Part shown: positions 23,761 through 37,500 of the stretch, one piece after another | Position numbering within the stretch: the stretch's first letter is position 1 | Layout of the letters: each line of letters starts with the position of its first letter | Assembly (NCBI RefSeq): GCF_000226115.1 | Contig: NC_016458.1 | Coordinates: forward strand, 4,374,001-4,438,000 | Length of the DNA: 64,000 bases | Reading direction: 5' to 3' | From: Thermothielavioides terrestris NRRL 8126 | Taxonomy: Eukaryota; Ascomycota; Sordariomycetes; Sordariales; Chaetomiaceae | The notes under the pieces: model-generated | Seen by the model: only the letters and a program-made list of their open reading frames with translations | What the model was told of the DNA's origin: nothing | Database searches by the model: none | Translations under genes and position numbers: made by a program

Positions 23761-24262
23761 TAGATTAGAGTGATAGACTACCTAGACATAGGGAACCTAG
23801 TTTTTTCTGTTTTTCTATTTGTCTTAGAGCGTTATATTCGTTGCCAAGGGAAGTCTAACCCTCTAGTCATATATATTTAAGTGGGCTGAGCCTATCTTCT
23901 TCATTATAAGGGAAGACATTAAGTAGTTGTTAATACACGTTCGTTGACATTACGTTAGTGATTCTCCTTCTTCTAGGAAAGCTATTAAGCCTCTCCTTTT
24001 GTTGTCCTACCTCTATCTGGACGATAGGTATCTAAGCTATTGAGCTCTAACCGTATTCTTATTGACCTTTCTTATATTTCCGCTATATCCTACTAGACGT
24101 ATCTAAGCTATATATCTTCCTCTTAGAAGATAGCTTTTCTACTACTTGATATACACTATCTTTATCTATCTAGAGGGACACTGCATTCCTTTAGAAGCTA
24201 TTTTGCACGCCTAGTCCTAGGTATAGTGGGGTAGGTTGGTATAGAAGTTTTGCACTATTTTA
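23761..24262 (+). repeat. gypsy-2a 5' LTR (502 bp)
   Basis: Begins TAGATTAGAG (ancestral TGG changed to TAG) and ends CTATTTTA where the 3' LTR still has TTTCA. Confidence 0.9.
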
Positions 24263-25320
24263 AATAGAGGCTTAATCGGGGAGGAGCTTAGCTCTATATC
24301 TAAATAGGATAGTATAGACTAAAAAGTCCTCTAATATTATAGAACTATACAATGCTATATTGATAGCTATATAACAATAATATAGCCGACCTATTAAGGC
24401 TTTAGTATACTAATACTAATATCTCTAGGAGGCGTAGAAACCTATTAAGGCGTATATATTCTAGAGGTCTATTGAGACCTTGTCTTAGAAGACCTTCCTT
24501 TGCCTAGACGGTATAGGGCATTAAAAGGATATCCCGTTATCCTCAATACTTCGAAGACCTATTGAAGCTTTGTTATTATCGATATAGTAGTTATAAAACG
24601 CTAACCTAATCGAAAGACAATAGTTTTATCCTCTTAAGTAGAGACAAAGGTAAAATTTTTGTTGATTGTTATTTTCTTCTCTAGTCTAGCTAAACTAGTT
24701 ATAAAAGCAGTTAAGCGTAGTAGCTACTTATAAGCTTCTAAGCTTAGGACTACACCTTTATAACACTTAGCTCCTTTTAACAATATATCTAGTATTGTTT
24801 TATATTAGATATAAGGTCTTGACATAGACGTTTACTTTTTTTCTTAAGAGCTATAGTCTTACTGCTATTATACTAGTTAGGTTTAGTATATTGGTTACCA
24901 AGGGTATCTAGATAATCTACAAGGAACCTATAGTTATCCTTTAGAGCCTTTAGACTATATATTCTAAAAGAACCTAGCTATTTAAAAGGTTTTCTTCCTC
25001 TAGATAAACGTTGAAGAAGTCGATATTCCTATAGAAGTATATATATCAGTCTTTTTATAGTCTGTCGATATAGTTGTTACCTTTCTCAAAGACGATAGCT
25101 AAGCGTCTAATGACTAGACTCTAGCGATATATATATACACTGTCTATAGAAGCTCTAGGAATCCTATTGATCTCTACAACATTATTAATCTTAACGCCAA
25201 CCTCTAAGGGAGAGTCTAAGGACGTATCTGTCTTATAGCCTTTCTAAGGTATACTAAGTAAAGAAGACTTAGCTAAAGTAGTATAGACACCCTTTTTATC
25301 TTTGCTAGATACCTCTACTC
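24263..25320 (+). other. gypsy-2a leader and gag 5' region
   Basis: Collinear with 8813-9869 of gypsy-2b but much richer in RIP changes. No continuous reading frame can be defended. Confidence 0.55.
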
Positions 25321-28150
25321 CGCCTATCTATACGAAGGTACTTACAGTAATACCTTCTAGTCAATCTAAAGCCGAAGCTCTAAAGAAGATAACTAAGTAC
25401 GTTTTTACTACTACGCTTAGTACGACCTTTCTAACCCTAGTAAAGGCTAGCCTTTAGAGCTGCTTCTCTAGTTAGAATGCTATACAATAGATCGAGACCT
25501 TTAAAGAGATATATAAGACTTATTAGATTATTAATAATAAGACTTATATATACCTATTTAAGCTTTAGTACAATACTATAATCTAGCCTATTATCTATTA
25601 CTAGGAAAAAAAGGACTAAAAGACCTAGGCTACTTTTAAGTCTAAGTTCCTAAAGCGTTAGAAAAGTGATAATCCTAAGTAGTATAATAATAGAGGTTAC
25701 TTTTCTAATCTAATTAAAGGGAGATATTAGCTAGTCAGCAAGGTTATCTACAACTACTTCGAGTTAATCAACTATATATACGCTATCGCCCTTACCAAAG
25801 TTTATAAGAAGCTATAGTTTATAATTGTTCTAACGGTATAGTATATACTTAATTAGCAGATCTAGGTAGCTCTTAAGGACCGTTGGCGTACCCTAAAGAA
25901 GGACGACAAAGACTCTATCTATATTATAAAGTAGGTAGACTTCTTTAAGTTCGTTTAGAATACTCTTTAGAAGAGTCTTAACGTAGAAGACCTTTTCTTT
26001 AAGACCTATAAGCGTAAGATTGATCTATAGAAGTACTACTCGCTTCTAGCTATATCTACTATTAAGACGACTCCTAAGTTATAAAAGTAGGAAGAGGAGG
26101 AGCCAAAGAAAGCTCTTATATCTACGCCTAACGATATCGACGATCTAGCTAATTAGCTCTAACGTCTATATATCTAGAAGTAGAAGATCGCTAAGCAGTT
26201 TAAATAAAAGATCGAGGCCCTCCGTTTATATAAAATCGATTCTACTTTTAATAAGATTAAGGTTCTCCGAATGTATTTCTAGTAGTAGCGGAGTCGCTTA
26301 TAGGAGAGACACGTTAGCTTCGTCATTAGTCTATATATTAATAGTTGTTCTCTTAGCTATAGTAGACCTATAAGTTCTAGCTATTGCTACTACTATAGTG
26401 ATTCTAACTATATAGTTCTTAAGTATATAGAGGCTATAAAAGCTATAGCTATAGGTCTAATATATCGTAAAGGTATAGACTACTGCCTTAGCGATAGGAG
26501 TAAGAAGGGCTATACGCTAGCTAAGACGATCACCTTTACAAAGGCAGATATTAACAATATACGAAAGGTTAGTAAGATTAGCTAGCTCGTTCTTATATAT
26601 ATAATCTATTACCTACAATATAATAGCTATCCTATATACTAAGCTTACTACTATAAGTATAAGCGTTTAAATAGTCGTCTATTTAAGCTAGATATATCCT
26701 TAGTACTAAATAAGTACTACCTCTAGTAGCCTAAGCTATATTAGGAGCCTATAACCGTCTAGACGACGATCAATCGTCTTATATATAAAGAGGAGCCTGA
26801 GCTTACCTCCGCCTTCTATTATATAGCGTCTAATCAGTTGTCATTTTATATAGTCCTATTAGAAGGAGGTTGTATCTTAACTTAGAAGGTTATCCTATAA
26901 CCTATATTAAAGGCTAACGAATTTCGCTAACTACCTCTTTCTCTCTTTAACTAGACTGAGAGGGAAGCTAAGGAGGAAGTAGATAAGGAAGTGGAGACTA
27001 TACTTCAAGGTATACTACCTACTAAGCGTCGGTTTACTAAGAACAAAAGGGAAGACGACATCTAGATAGGCAATACTCCTATACCTCTAGTAGAGCCTCC
27101 TTATATAACTATCTTTAAGAACCTAGCTATAGCGAATCGTATAAAGAAAGAAGAGCTATAGTCTAAACTACCTACGTTGAAGGTTGCTACGTTACCTCTA
27201 TATATAAAAGATACGATCTATACTACAATGAAAGCGAAGACTAGTCTAACCTTTAACGACTTAGTCTATATTTCGTCTAAGTATAAGGATACTCTGATTA
27301 TATATCTATAGAGCATTTCCATTGATATCGAGGTCATTAACTATATAGGGTCTAATGTTCCTAAGCCTAATAGACTAGCTACTATACTAAAAGATATAGA
27401 GGTCTATATATAGGCTCTATATACTAATGTAAATACATTTAATAGCCTTCGCTCTAGCTAGACTAAGACAGTTCTAGCAATCTTCGGAGTTACTAAAGAT
27501 AGCGTATAGAGCATCTATATAGGAAGCCTCTAGGAGCACTAGATTTATAAGGGTCTACCTAAAGACGTTAACGATTATATCTATACCCTGCTCTAGAAGT
27601 CTATTTCAACGCTTTTAGTCCTAGAGTATATAGAACTTAGTGCGATAATAAAAGTGTAATCGCTTCCTACTTTATATATCTAGTTCAAGAAAGGTTATTA
27701 TAACAAGCATCTTACCTTAATTGACTCTAGTTCAAAGTACAACTATATCTCAATAAACGTTATTGAAAAATATACGCTACTATACTAGCCTATCAAAGTC
27801 GTTTCGAAGGGTCTTTATAGCTTAGCACTATTCCTTAGAGAGACCTAGGTCACTCTTTACCTAGGTAGAGTCGGTATTAACCTTTACTTTTTTATAACTA
27901 AGGACACTGCTAGTAGGTACAAAGCAATCTTTAGTATACTGTTTATCAAGAATATCGCTCTAACCTTCGATTACTATAATAGTAATCTAATCACTGCTAA
28001 TCTACTTATAGAAGGAAAGATAGTCTAGGTGTATATTGTCTCTAAGAAGATTATCTAGTAGAACTGCCTACTTCTCTAATATAACTAGCCGTTTAGGAAC
28101 AATTCTAGGGATTAACGAAGAGTTCTAAAAGAATCTCTAACTAGGTAAAG
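25321..28150 (+). pseudogene. gypsy-2a gag and protease remnant
   Basis: The first 340 bp match the gag segment of gypsy-2b. Further on, a Ser/Cys/Tyr-rich stretch (about 26,330-26,400) is followed by a long charged region. The retropepsin box Leu-Ile-Asp-Ser-Ser-Ser-Lys-Tyr-Asn (27716-27742) corresponds to the usual Asp-Ser-Gly-Ala-x-x-Asn, with Gly and Ala changed. Stops are TAG/TAA. The frame fades near 28,150, and the next clear coding (RT) begins near 28,500, so gag-pro and pol may be separate ORFs. Confidence 0.72.
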
Positions 28151-28499
28151 ATAGAAGAAAGCGAGACTACTCTTAGTTTCTTTAATAATAATATAGGTAA
28201 AGTGGTTTTTTATTTTATTTTATAGAAGTCCTATATACTACTCCTTAGTACTCTTTTTTACGTTGTATATTCTTATTCTTTATTTTCTCTATCTAGATAA
28301 ACGAAGATCGAATTATTGTCTTATTTAAAAGGGAAGAGGGGGACCCTAGTCGGAAGCCCCTTTTCTAACTAGAGGCTAAGATAGGGATTTAAGTATAAGG
28401 TTAGACGTACTTTAAAGACGTTTATACTTTAGAGAAATATTACGAATAAGGTTGAACTAGTCGATTTAGCACTATTAGATAGCCCTATACTAGAGGGAG

Positions 28500-30753
28500 A
28501 TCTATTATAGCGAGAAAAGTAGTTTACAAAGGCTAAGGCCAAGATATAGTTCGAGAAAGACTAGGAAGACCTTATAGTCCCTTATTTCTTAGATCTTAAG
28601 CTAGGCTTAAGGCTTACTGAGGAACACCTTTATATAATGCTCGCTACTATAGATAAGTTCCTTAATAAGCTGAAAAAGGAGATATTCGCTACGATCTTAT
28701 AAAACTAAGAAGCTACGCTTATATAGGATTTTACTAAGTACAAGCGTATCTATAAAGATATTGTCCTACCCTAGTATATCAAGACTATCCTATATAAGGC
28801 CTAGCAGAGTAAGTCTATTCTAATTCCAAAGTCGCTAATATAGAAGGTCATTGATCTACTTAGAGAGAGGTAGATATATAGCATTATTAAATATAGCTAT
28901 ATAAGCTATTATAATAACTAGTTCCTTATTCTTAAGAAGGATAGTAGATTATAGCTTATTAATAATACTTAAAAGGCTAATATTATAATGATCTATAATG
29001 CTTTTATCCCGCCTACTATAGAGGAATTTAGTAAAGACTTCGGTAGCTATAAGCTAATGTCTCTTCTAGATCTCTTCTCTAGTTATAACTAGGTCAATCT
29101 TAATAAGTGGAGCTACGATTTAACAACCTTTTCAACGCTAATTAGTCTCTTCTATATATATGCATTGCTAATAGGGGGTACAAAATCCATTGCCCAGTTT
29201 TAGCGGACTATAGCAACGATCTTTAGTAACTTTATCCTAGATATTTATCGAGTCTACCTAGACAATATCATAGTAAAAGGCCCTCGATCTAATTATAATA
29301 GCCGTCTAGATAGAGGAGAACATTATAAATTTGTTGTTAAGCATCTTAAGAACATCGATATAGTATTCTTGAACGTAGAGCTAGTAAGTATAACTATCGC
29401 TATAGTAAAGTCGAAGTAGACGTAGCTAAAAGCAGTCCTATTTAGTTATCTTTATACACTTAATAGACACCTTCCTAAAGAAGCAAAGGTAATTAAAATA
29501 AGGGAGTAAAAGATCTGTTCTAACGTTAAAGAGGTATATACCTTCGTTAGAATAGTTGGATACTACTAGATCTAGATTAAAGGCTTTACAATTATTACAA
29601 TTCCTCTTTATACCCTAATAAAGAAAGATACTAAGTAGACTTAGGGGCCTACTAAGTAGAAGGCGATAGATAAGCTAAAAGAGAAAATTACTATTACTCT
29701 AGTCTTTACAATACTCGTCTATAGCGATTCGCAATACAATATAATCTTCCTAGTTTATAACGCTAGCATCCTCGGCTAGGGAGGTATACTCGAGTAGGTT
29801 GGTCCCAATAGCAAGAGACACCTATATAGGTTTAAGAGCGATATTTAGTTAAAGGCAGAGAAGTGGTATAATACTATAAAGAGGGAGCTAAGGGGGCTAC
29901 TCTTCCTCCAAAAGCGTTTTCGCTACTACCTTTTTAGTATATATTTTACTATAGAGACCAATGCTCTAGTTCTAATCTATTAGCTCAATAGTACTATAAA
30001 CAATGTTCTAGGTACTTTTATAATATACTAGATTATCTAGATCCGCCTATTTAACTTTGAGATCAAGTATATCCTAAGACCTAAGGACGTTGTAGCCAAC
30101 GCATTGTCTTATAAACTACCTAGGCCCACTAACTATGTAGAGAAGGAGTTGGAGAAGGATATTGACGACTAGGTCGACGCTTAAATCTTTATCAACTATA
30201 TAGGCAAAGAGACTTTATATCTGGAAGGGAAACTAGAATCTATCTACCTTTAGGATAGTTACTCCTAGTAGTCCTAGAATATCGCCTACTTCCTATCGAC
30301 GATAGAAGCTCCGTCTAGCTATAGTCTATACTAGAAACGACGTTAGCTTAAAAGAGAAGTATTAAAATACTTTATTAAGGATCGTCACCTTTTTCTCTAA
30401 AGTATAAATCACGTATAGTACTATAGGCGCATTATTGATACCCCTAAAGAGAGGCGTTTAATCTTCGACCAGTGTTATAATGAGGTTAGCTATTGTAGAA
30501 GGGAGCCAATATACTAACGGGTGATGAACCACTACTACTAGCGTAGTATATACGAAGATATAGCGAACTAGATTTAGGCTTATACCCTATATTAAGCGTA
30601 CAATGTTTAGAGGTTTAAGGAAGCAGTAGGTTGGACAGCGCCCCCGCCTTTTCTTTTTGTTAAATAGCACCTCGATATCTAATATATACTGTTTAGCTAT
30701 AGGGAGAAGAAAGGTTTCTTCGTTGAGGTTTACAACGATCTTATAGGATATAT
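28500..30753 (+). pseudogene. gypsy-2a pol: RT, RNase H and start of integrase
   Basis: Reverse transcriptase from about 28,780, including a Gly-Gly-Thr-Lys-Ser-Ile-Ala-Gln-Phe block and the active box Tyr-Leu-Asp-Asn (about 29,255-29,266; second Asp mutated) followed by Val-Lys-Gly-Pro. RNase H lies at about 29,710-30,110. The zinc-binding N-terminus of integrase lies at about 30,360-30,560, and the integrase core begins at about 30,650. The frame is cut in the core by copia-1a at 30754 and resumes at 38338. The family call rests on domain order and motifs; the match to the Val-Lys-Gly-Pro lineage is from memory of such proteins. Confidence 0.82.
30749..30753. repeat. Target-site duplication TATAT, left
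   Basis: Repeated at 38333-38337 on the other side of copia-1a. Confidence 0.88.
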
Positions 30754-30935
30754 TGTCGCATGCTAGTGCATACGTGACTCTACTTGCCAGGCTCCCTACG
30801 CTCAAGGGGCATATGTCAGCTCTGCCTATATATGTATATAGACCTCGGTGCTCCTCCTACCCTATATAAGAGGAGCACCTCCCTCAATATATATATCTCT
30901 ATATCCTATATAGCCCCACTTCGCTACTCTTCTCA
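30754..30935 (+). repeat. Copia-1a 5' LTR (182 bp)
   Basis: Starts TGTCGCATGC and ends TCTTCTCA. A TATATAAGAG tract about 120 bp in could be its TATA box. Confidence 0.9.
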
Positions 30936-31112
30936 GTTATAAGCCTAGTTTACATACAACACTTATAATAGCGGTATAGCCTAGTCGAGGCTATCCTTCT
31001 TCTTTTCTTCAACAACTACTTCAAGTCTTCTTAATCGTCAACAACTCCTATAAGTTTATATTATACCTATTGTTTAGTCTAAATAATATAGCACTTCTCA
31101 ATTTACTTTAAA

Positions 31113-34100
31113 ATGCCTCTTGAAACTAAGAAAACTGTTACCGTTGCTATTATAGCGCTTCTAGCCCTCGATAGCCCTAAAGACTAACTAAGATAGATCT
31201 CTACTATTCGCCAAGAGGCTAACAACTTATAAATTTAGTATATTATCGACCTAGATACCGAGCTCGCTATAGAAGCTAAGATGCTTAGCCTTCCTATATA
31301 GCCTACCTAGGGTACTGCCTATTAAGCGGTCTAGAATCACTATCTTTAGGCATAGTATATTGCGCTATAAACCTAGAAGGTAGCCGATCCTAACACTTAT
31401 AGCTAGGAGCCTTAGTCAACTAAGCCTACTAAGGAGGAGATCCACTATAAGTTCCTTAAACTATATAAAGTGTTCTTAAAATCTATTATCGACACTATAG
31501 CGTTCTATATAGTTAATAAGCTCTATAAGATAATCAATATATCTGTTAGCGACTACTACGCTTATACTATATATAATATTATAGAGGCTAAGAACATTAC
31601 TAGTATCTATAGGTTCATCTAGATGCTATACAAGATTATTATACCCTCTAATAGCGCTACCTTTACTACGTTTACTAAAGAGTATATAGCTATATTCGCT
31701 AAAGGTAGCTAGAGCAGTATCGAGCCTAGGACTTAGATTCTTAAATATATTTTAGTCCTCTATTGTATAAAAGTAGCTAATATCGCTATAGTTATCGATA
31801 CAATAGTAGTTACTACGTTCCTTAAGACTATATAAAAGCGCCTAGATCCTAAGTAGGCGACTTATACGTTGAAGGATATTAGCGTAGCTAAGAAGCTTAG
31901 TAGAAAAGGACTAACTCTCCTCAACTTAGCTCTCTCGCTTAAAGCGATCCTTTAGGCCAAAGCGGTAGTCTACCTAAAGCCTAGAACCTACCCTATACTT
32001 CTAGGAGCGTAGAACAGTTAGAAGAGTGGTTAGAAGTATAAGAAAAACCGTGACTACCTATATATACTGAAGACTTATCGCTATTAATAGCTTCCTTTAG
32101 AGTATCGGCAACTTTGGTATACTCTAACAAGGGAATCTCTAAATAGCGTAACGTTCCTAAGCGATATAGTAAACAAAGTATATTAACGATTCGCTAAGGA
32201 GCGCTAGAACGACCTTTAGATAGAGCTTTAAAAGCTTAGCTAGAAGATCTAAAACGTATTGTTAAACGCTAAAGCTATTAGTTCTAATAGTAGTATAGGT
32301 CCTTTATTTCTAAGAGCGCTCTAAGTATATATTGTTATCGATCTAGCAATTGTAAACGAGCTTGAAAGAGCGTATAGCGTATTTATATCTCTTGAGTTTA
32401 GCCTATATCCGCTTAGCAAGTACATTCTATTTAATAACTATAGAGTAGTCAATTTTGTTAATGATAGGGCTCTCCTTGTCCCTAGTACGTTCGTTAAAAT
32501 AAGCGGTAAAACTGTTGAGGCTAGCACTATATCCTTCTCTATCTCTAGCTATAGTAAATAGATCATTAAGAACGTTTTAAACAATATATATAGCCTAAAC
32601 ACTAAGGACCTTGTTATAGACAACGTTGCTATTATAAAAGGCTTTTACGTCAACATTGTCTCTAAGAGACGCCTCTAAGTATAGGGCGCTTAGTACTATA
32701 GTCTAGATTATATACTATATTGGAGAACGTTAGAAAAGAGTATTATACTTAGGCAACTAGTTGAGAAGTTCAACTTGACCTTCTTATAATATAACGCTCT
32801 TTCCTCCTACTCTAATGCTCTTAGAGCGCTCTCTAGAAGCTTTGCTAGACTTATAACTATAAACGCTATAGTTGTAAAGAACTTTAGGAGGGGTAGGCTT
32901 TCGAAGGACCTACTCCTAAAAAGAGAAGACCTAGCTACTCTCTAGTACGTTAGAGCTAGTTATCTAAGTTTAGAGGCGCTAGAACATCTCGTCTTAAACG
33001 CTAGAGGTATATAGATTTATAGGCCCTATAGGCTAGAATACAAGGTATATATATAGGTATATATAGAACAGGTTATTTCGCGCCGCCTACTATTGAGGCC
33101 GTTACTACGCCTATTCTAGAGAGTCTCTTAGGACCTATTCGATTTTCCAAGAGCGCTTAATAGCTTAAACTAGCTACTAGTCATTAAAGATAAGTATAGT
33201 AGGAAGCTCTTTACAACTCCTCTTATATATAAGATATATAATAGTATATACAATAAACTTATTCGCTTTGAATACTAGGTAAAACGCTAATTTAGGTTGC
33301 CTATTTGCAAGATTAGGTAGGACGATGACACTAGTGTCATTGGCATTAAAGGATATACTATATACAAGCTCTAGGTATAGGAGTAGGGCATTGATTTAGA
33401 GGTAACACCTTTAGATACTAAGGAGCCTAATAGCGGTTTAGAACGTATAGGCAAGGAACTTATCACTAAGAGCATTGCAATGCTTATAGGCGCTAGACTT
33501 TCTTAGAACCTATAGCTAGAATCGATAGTTATAGCTATATACTTATATAGCATTAGCTTAAGTCGTGTTTATAACTATTGCTTACTAAATAAGGTGCTTA
33601 ACTCTTAGTTTAAACATTGGTTCCGCTAATATTAGCCTAGTCTAGTATATATACTAACTGCTAACCTACGCCTAAACTAGGGTAGCATTTATATATACGG
33701 CTATTAAGCGTATCTATTAACGAAGGAGCGTAAAAAGGGGATTAAAAGGTATATTAGAAAGGTTAAACCTAGAGCGTATATCGAATATTTTATTAAATAT
33801 AAGGCGTCTAATATTTACTGCATTTAGGTACTAAAATTTAGAAAGGTTATTACAATGTGCAATATAACCTTTAATAAACGTATATTTTACTAGGAAGGTG
33901 AAGAGCAGCTTAATACTTAATTAGTAGTAGTTGCTAGAAAGGTTGTTGAGCTTATCGAACTCCCTATAGAGCCTTAGGACGCTAAGGCAGTGCCGTTTAG
34001 AGTTATAGATGCCTATAAAGACCTTATAACGGTTCCTAGCTCTCTAAGACATCTAGGGGGTATAGCTAAATAGGAACTAAAAGGGCAAGCTCCTCTCTAC

Positions 34101-36470
34101 TCTCTATCCTATCTAGGGGGTATAGAAGTACTTAAGTATCGTAGCTAGAGTTTAGGTAAAGAGCCTACTAGTAGTCTTTATACTTTAGAATCAACTTCGA
34201 AGCTACGTTAGGAACGCCTAGACGTATCTAGAGAGAGTAGCCCCCTTGCTAATTATAGTGCTAGCAGTGATAGTAGAACGGTAGGAACTACATTATTGGA
34301 GGCCTCTAATATAGTTATTAGAGACGCTAATAGCAATGTTGCTAGCAGTATAGCTAAGAGTACTAGCTAGGGTAGTACAATGGCAAATACTACTATAGTC
34401 GATACTCTTAATAGCGATAAGGAGGTCGACTACCCTAGCGATTAGCTAAAGGCTCTAGACAACTAGGAAGACGCTTTAAACTATAGTTCTTAGCCTAATT
34501 CTAGAATACTTATAGCCTAGCTAGCGAAGGAGAAGTGTAAATATATATATAAGACTTATAAACTACCTACTTGTTAGTTAAGACGAATTTATAGACAGTC
34601 TCCTAGTAGTAGTGTAGATAGAAGCGGCGGTCTAGTATACTTCGTAGCCCCTATATACTATAAAGAGGGCATCGACGTACTAGATTAGTATATATAGTAT
34701 TTGTTTAGCTATACATTTTTAGATAACCCTATAAACGCTCTATAAAAAGGCGATAGTATCTAGCACTATACACTATATACGGTTTTTATAGTAGTAGTCC
34801 ACTAATATCGTGACGTATATCCTAGGGCAACGCTAAGTAGGCCTAGAGTATATTTTGACGACCTCGCTAAGCTTCCTAAGCGCTAGAAGGATCTTGCTAA
34901 CCATCTTTAAAGGCGTAAGTTTATAAAAGTGGCTAAAGAAGAGATTTGTAATCTCGTTAATAGAAAGATATAGCGCAAAATATAGTGTAAGACCTTTAAG
35001 GGGAAACCACTGCCTCTGAAGTAGGTTTTCGTCTATAAGTTCGATTAGGATAGCAACCTCAAGAAGTATAAGTTGTATATCTACGTTCGTAAGGATCTTT
35101 AAGAGCTTACTACTCTATAAAGCACTTATATAGCTATACTCGTAGTACGCTCGTTCTATATAATAATGGCTATCGCTATATAGTTTAATCTTAAGGTTAA
35201 ATAGTTCAACGTAGTATAGACGTTTTTAAACGCCGACCTACCTAAGGGTGTTGTCTACAAGATGCCTAAGGGGTTCGAAGAGCCTAGATTTCTTATAGAA
35301 CTGTAGAGAGCTTTATATAGCTTATAAGAGTCTCTGTTGCTCTAGTACTAAGAGTTCTCTAATACACTTTGGAAGCTTAGCCTTATAGCTTTGTCTAAGG
35401 AACTATATTTGTTCTTCGACCATCAATGGTATATGCTTATACTATTCTATATAGATAACTATCTAGTCTTCTACTATAGAGACTATATAGAAGAGGCTTA
35501 GAGGATTATCGATACTCTAAAAGCGAAGTACAAAGTATATAAGAAGGGGGACGTAGCTTAGTTCCTAGGTATTAGGGTGATTCGCAACTACGTACAACGT
35601 AAGATCTAGCTCTGCCTTAACTAGTATATTGAGAAGATTGTAAAGCGTTTTAGTCTTATAGATTAAATCACCTTTCTAAGTATCTCTCTCTCTATAATAG
35701 AGCTTCGTAAGTTCATTAGTATAGCCACTTAAGTATAGATCAAACTGTACTAGGAGCTTGTTAGATCACTGCTCTATACTATAGTTGTACTATATATAGA
35801 AGTTGCGTTCCTAGCTTCGTTACTCTCGTACTTCCTAACAAACCCCTTAGGAATATATATCAACGTTGCAAAGTATATAATCTCCTACCTCTTTAGTATA
35901 TACTTCCTTGCTATTTAGTTTAGAGGTGTACTATAGGATACTGCTTCTACGTAGATCCTACTTATCGTAGAGGACATATTATATATAAATAACCTTAATA
36001 CGTATAGGTCGTTATATAGCTACCTTATCTCTCTATTCGGTAGGCTTATTCATTAGAAGGCTATACGCTAGGATATAGTTATTATTTTGTCTATAAAGGC
36101 GGAGCTCCTCGCTTTATCTACCGTAGTATAGGAAACGATGGCGTTTAAGCGCTTCCTTAGCGACTTACAACTTAAGTTAAGTGTACCTTAGACTATATTC
36201 TATAACAATATATAGACTATTCGCCTTATAGTAGGCGAGAACGAATATATTAGTACTTGTCTACGTTATATTGATATCTATAATATATAGCTACGTTAGG
36301 AATATACAAAGGGGTCTTTCGAAATTGTATATTTGCTAACTATAGAGATGCCTATAGATAGGTTTACAAAGGTATTAATTCGCTAGAAGTTTAAATACTT
36401 TAGAGAGCTCTTTAACCTATAAGATATACGTTATATAGTTTAGAGAGATAATTAGAGGGATAGAAATATA
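31113..36470 (+). pseudogene. Copia-1a gag-pol remnant
   Basis: ATG at 31113 (Met-Pro-Leu-Glu-Thr-Lys-Lys) opens a Gag region. Protease traces follow around 32,300-32,700, then the GAG-pre-integrase and integrase core (about 32,750-33,500), a linker with a conserved capsid-like SH3 segment (about 33,840-33,920), reverse transcriptase of copia type (about 34,980-35,700) with Phe-Tyr-Ile-Asp-Asn at 35445-35459, and RNase H (about 35,940-36,330). It appears to be one long frame of roughly 1,780 codons broken by TAG/TAA stops. The second catalytic Asp of RT is Asn. The exact end is unclear because the last codons are stop-rich in both copies. Confidence 0.87.
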
Positions 36471-36568
36471 AGGTATAAATAAAAATAAACTAAAGATAGG
36501 AATGTACATTAGTACGAAATAGACTAGGGGGTGCCTATACCTACGAAATAATAAAAAAAAATATAAGA

Positions 36569-37500
36569 CTACTTACTACCCTTCTTTTTCTTAGGGGTAA
36601 GCGTAGCAAGCATTGCTATAACTATACTACGCACTAGTGTATCTAGGTCAAAGCCTAAAGTAGCCTCCTCCTTATCTTTATCTTTATCCTTGTCCTCCTC
36701 TTTGCTCTCCTCTTTCTTAGCCTTCTTAGCCTTCTTAATAGGTATAGCCACCTTCGCCTTGCCCTTACCCTTGCCTTTAATAGGCGTAGGCGTACGCTCC
36801 TCGTTGTTATTATTATCGTTATCGTTGGCGTTAGTGTCTTTACCCTCTATAGTAAGGAGGGTATATAGAGTAGCGTATAGGTTCTTCTAGTCCTATTATA
36901 TATAGTTAGAACAGCACTTTTCCTTTGTTATTTCATTTGTTATTATTTACGAGATTAGGCTTAGGGGCTTAGCGCCCCTACATTATAGCTAAGAACTACT
37001 TAGCGACTAGGAGGATATTGTTAGGACTACTTTATTAATATAGTATACCTACCAACTATATTGATATACTTATATAGGGCAGTACTTCTTGCTATATATA
37101 TAGCGTATATATTAGATAGCTTTGCTAGAGGCCTCCTAGCACTCCCTATTGCTCTTGCTATATATAGTGGACTTAAGGTAGCCAAGGTAGGGCACCTCTT
37201 TAAGGGCGCCCTCCTCCTCCTCTTCCTCTAAAGAGGAGGAGGAGAAGGGGAGCACTATACATTTGGAGAGGGTCTTTGGCGTAGCGGGGGTCTTAGGCGT
37301 AGCGGGGGTCCTATTGCAAGTATTAGATATATAGATATACGTATTGCACTGGCTATGCAATCTACGGTATACTCACTTCTTGTTAACGCTAGCGCTAGAC
37401 TTAGAGGGGGTAGCTAAAAGTAGAGTAGGCTTGTTCTTAGCTACCTTAGTAGCGTAAGCCTTTTTAAGGGTAGCGAGGCGTATAGTAGACAGTATAGCTA
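36569..37500 (-). pseudogene. Copia-1 accessory ORF (antisense to pol), copy a
   Basis: Tail-to-tail with pol, ending within about 100 bp of it. Segments still open are 36569-36751 and 37136-37360. Seen in order: Leu-Lys-Lys-Ala-Tyr-Ala-Thr-Lys basic start; a region with Cys residues and TAT codons at likely former TGT positions; a Pro/Thr repeat (Thr-Pro-Ala-Thr-Pro-Lys twice); a Ser then Glu run; a second Cys-rich block; a Gly-Lys repeat; and a Lys/Glu/Asp-rich C-terminus with Lys-Asp repeats followed by a short hydrophobic helix and Lys-Lys-Lys-Lys-Gly-Ser-Lys. It resembles no family I can name. Conservation with 21410-22335 shows it belongs to the element. Confidence 0.7.
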
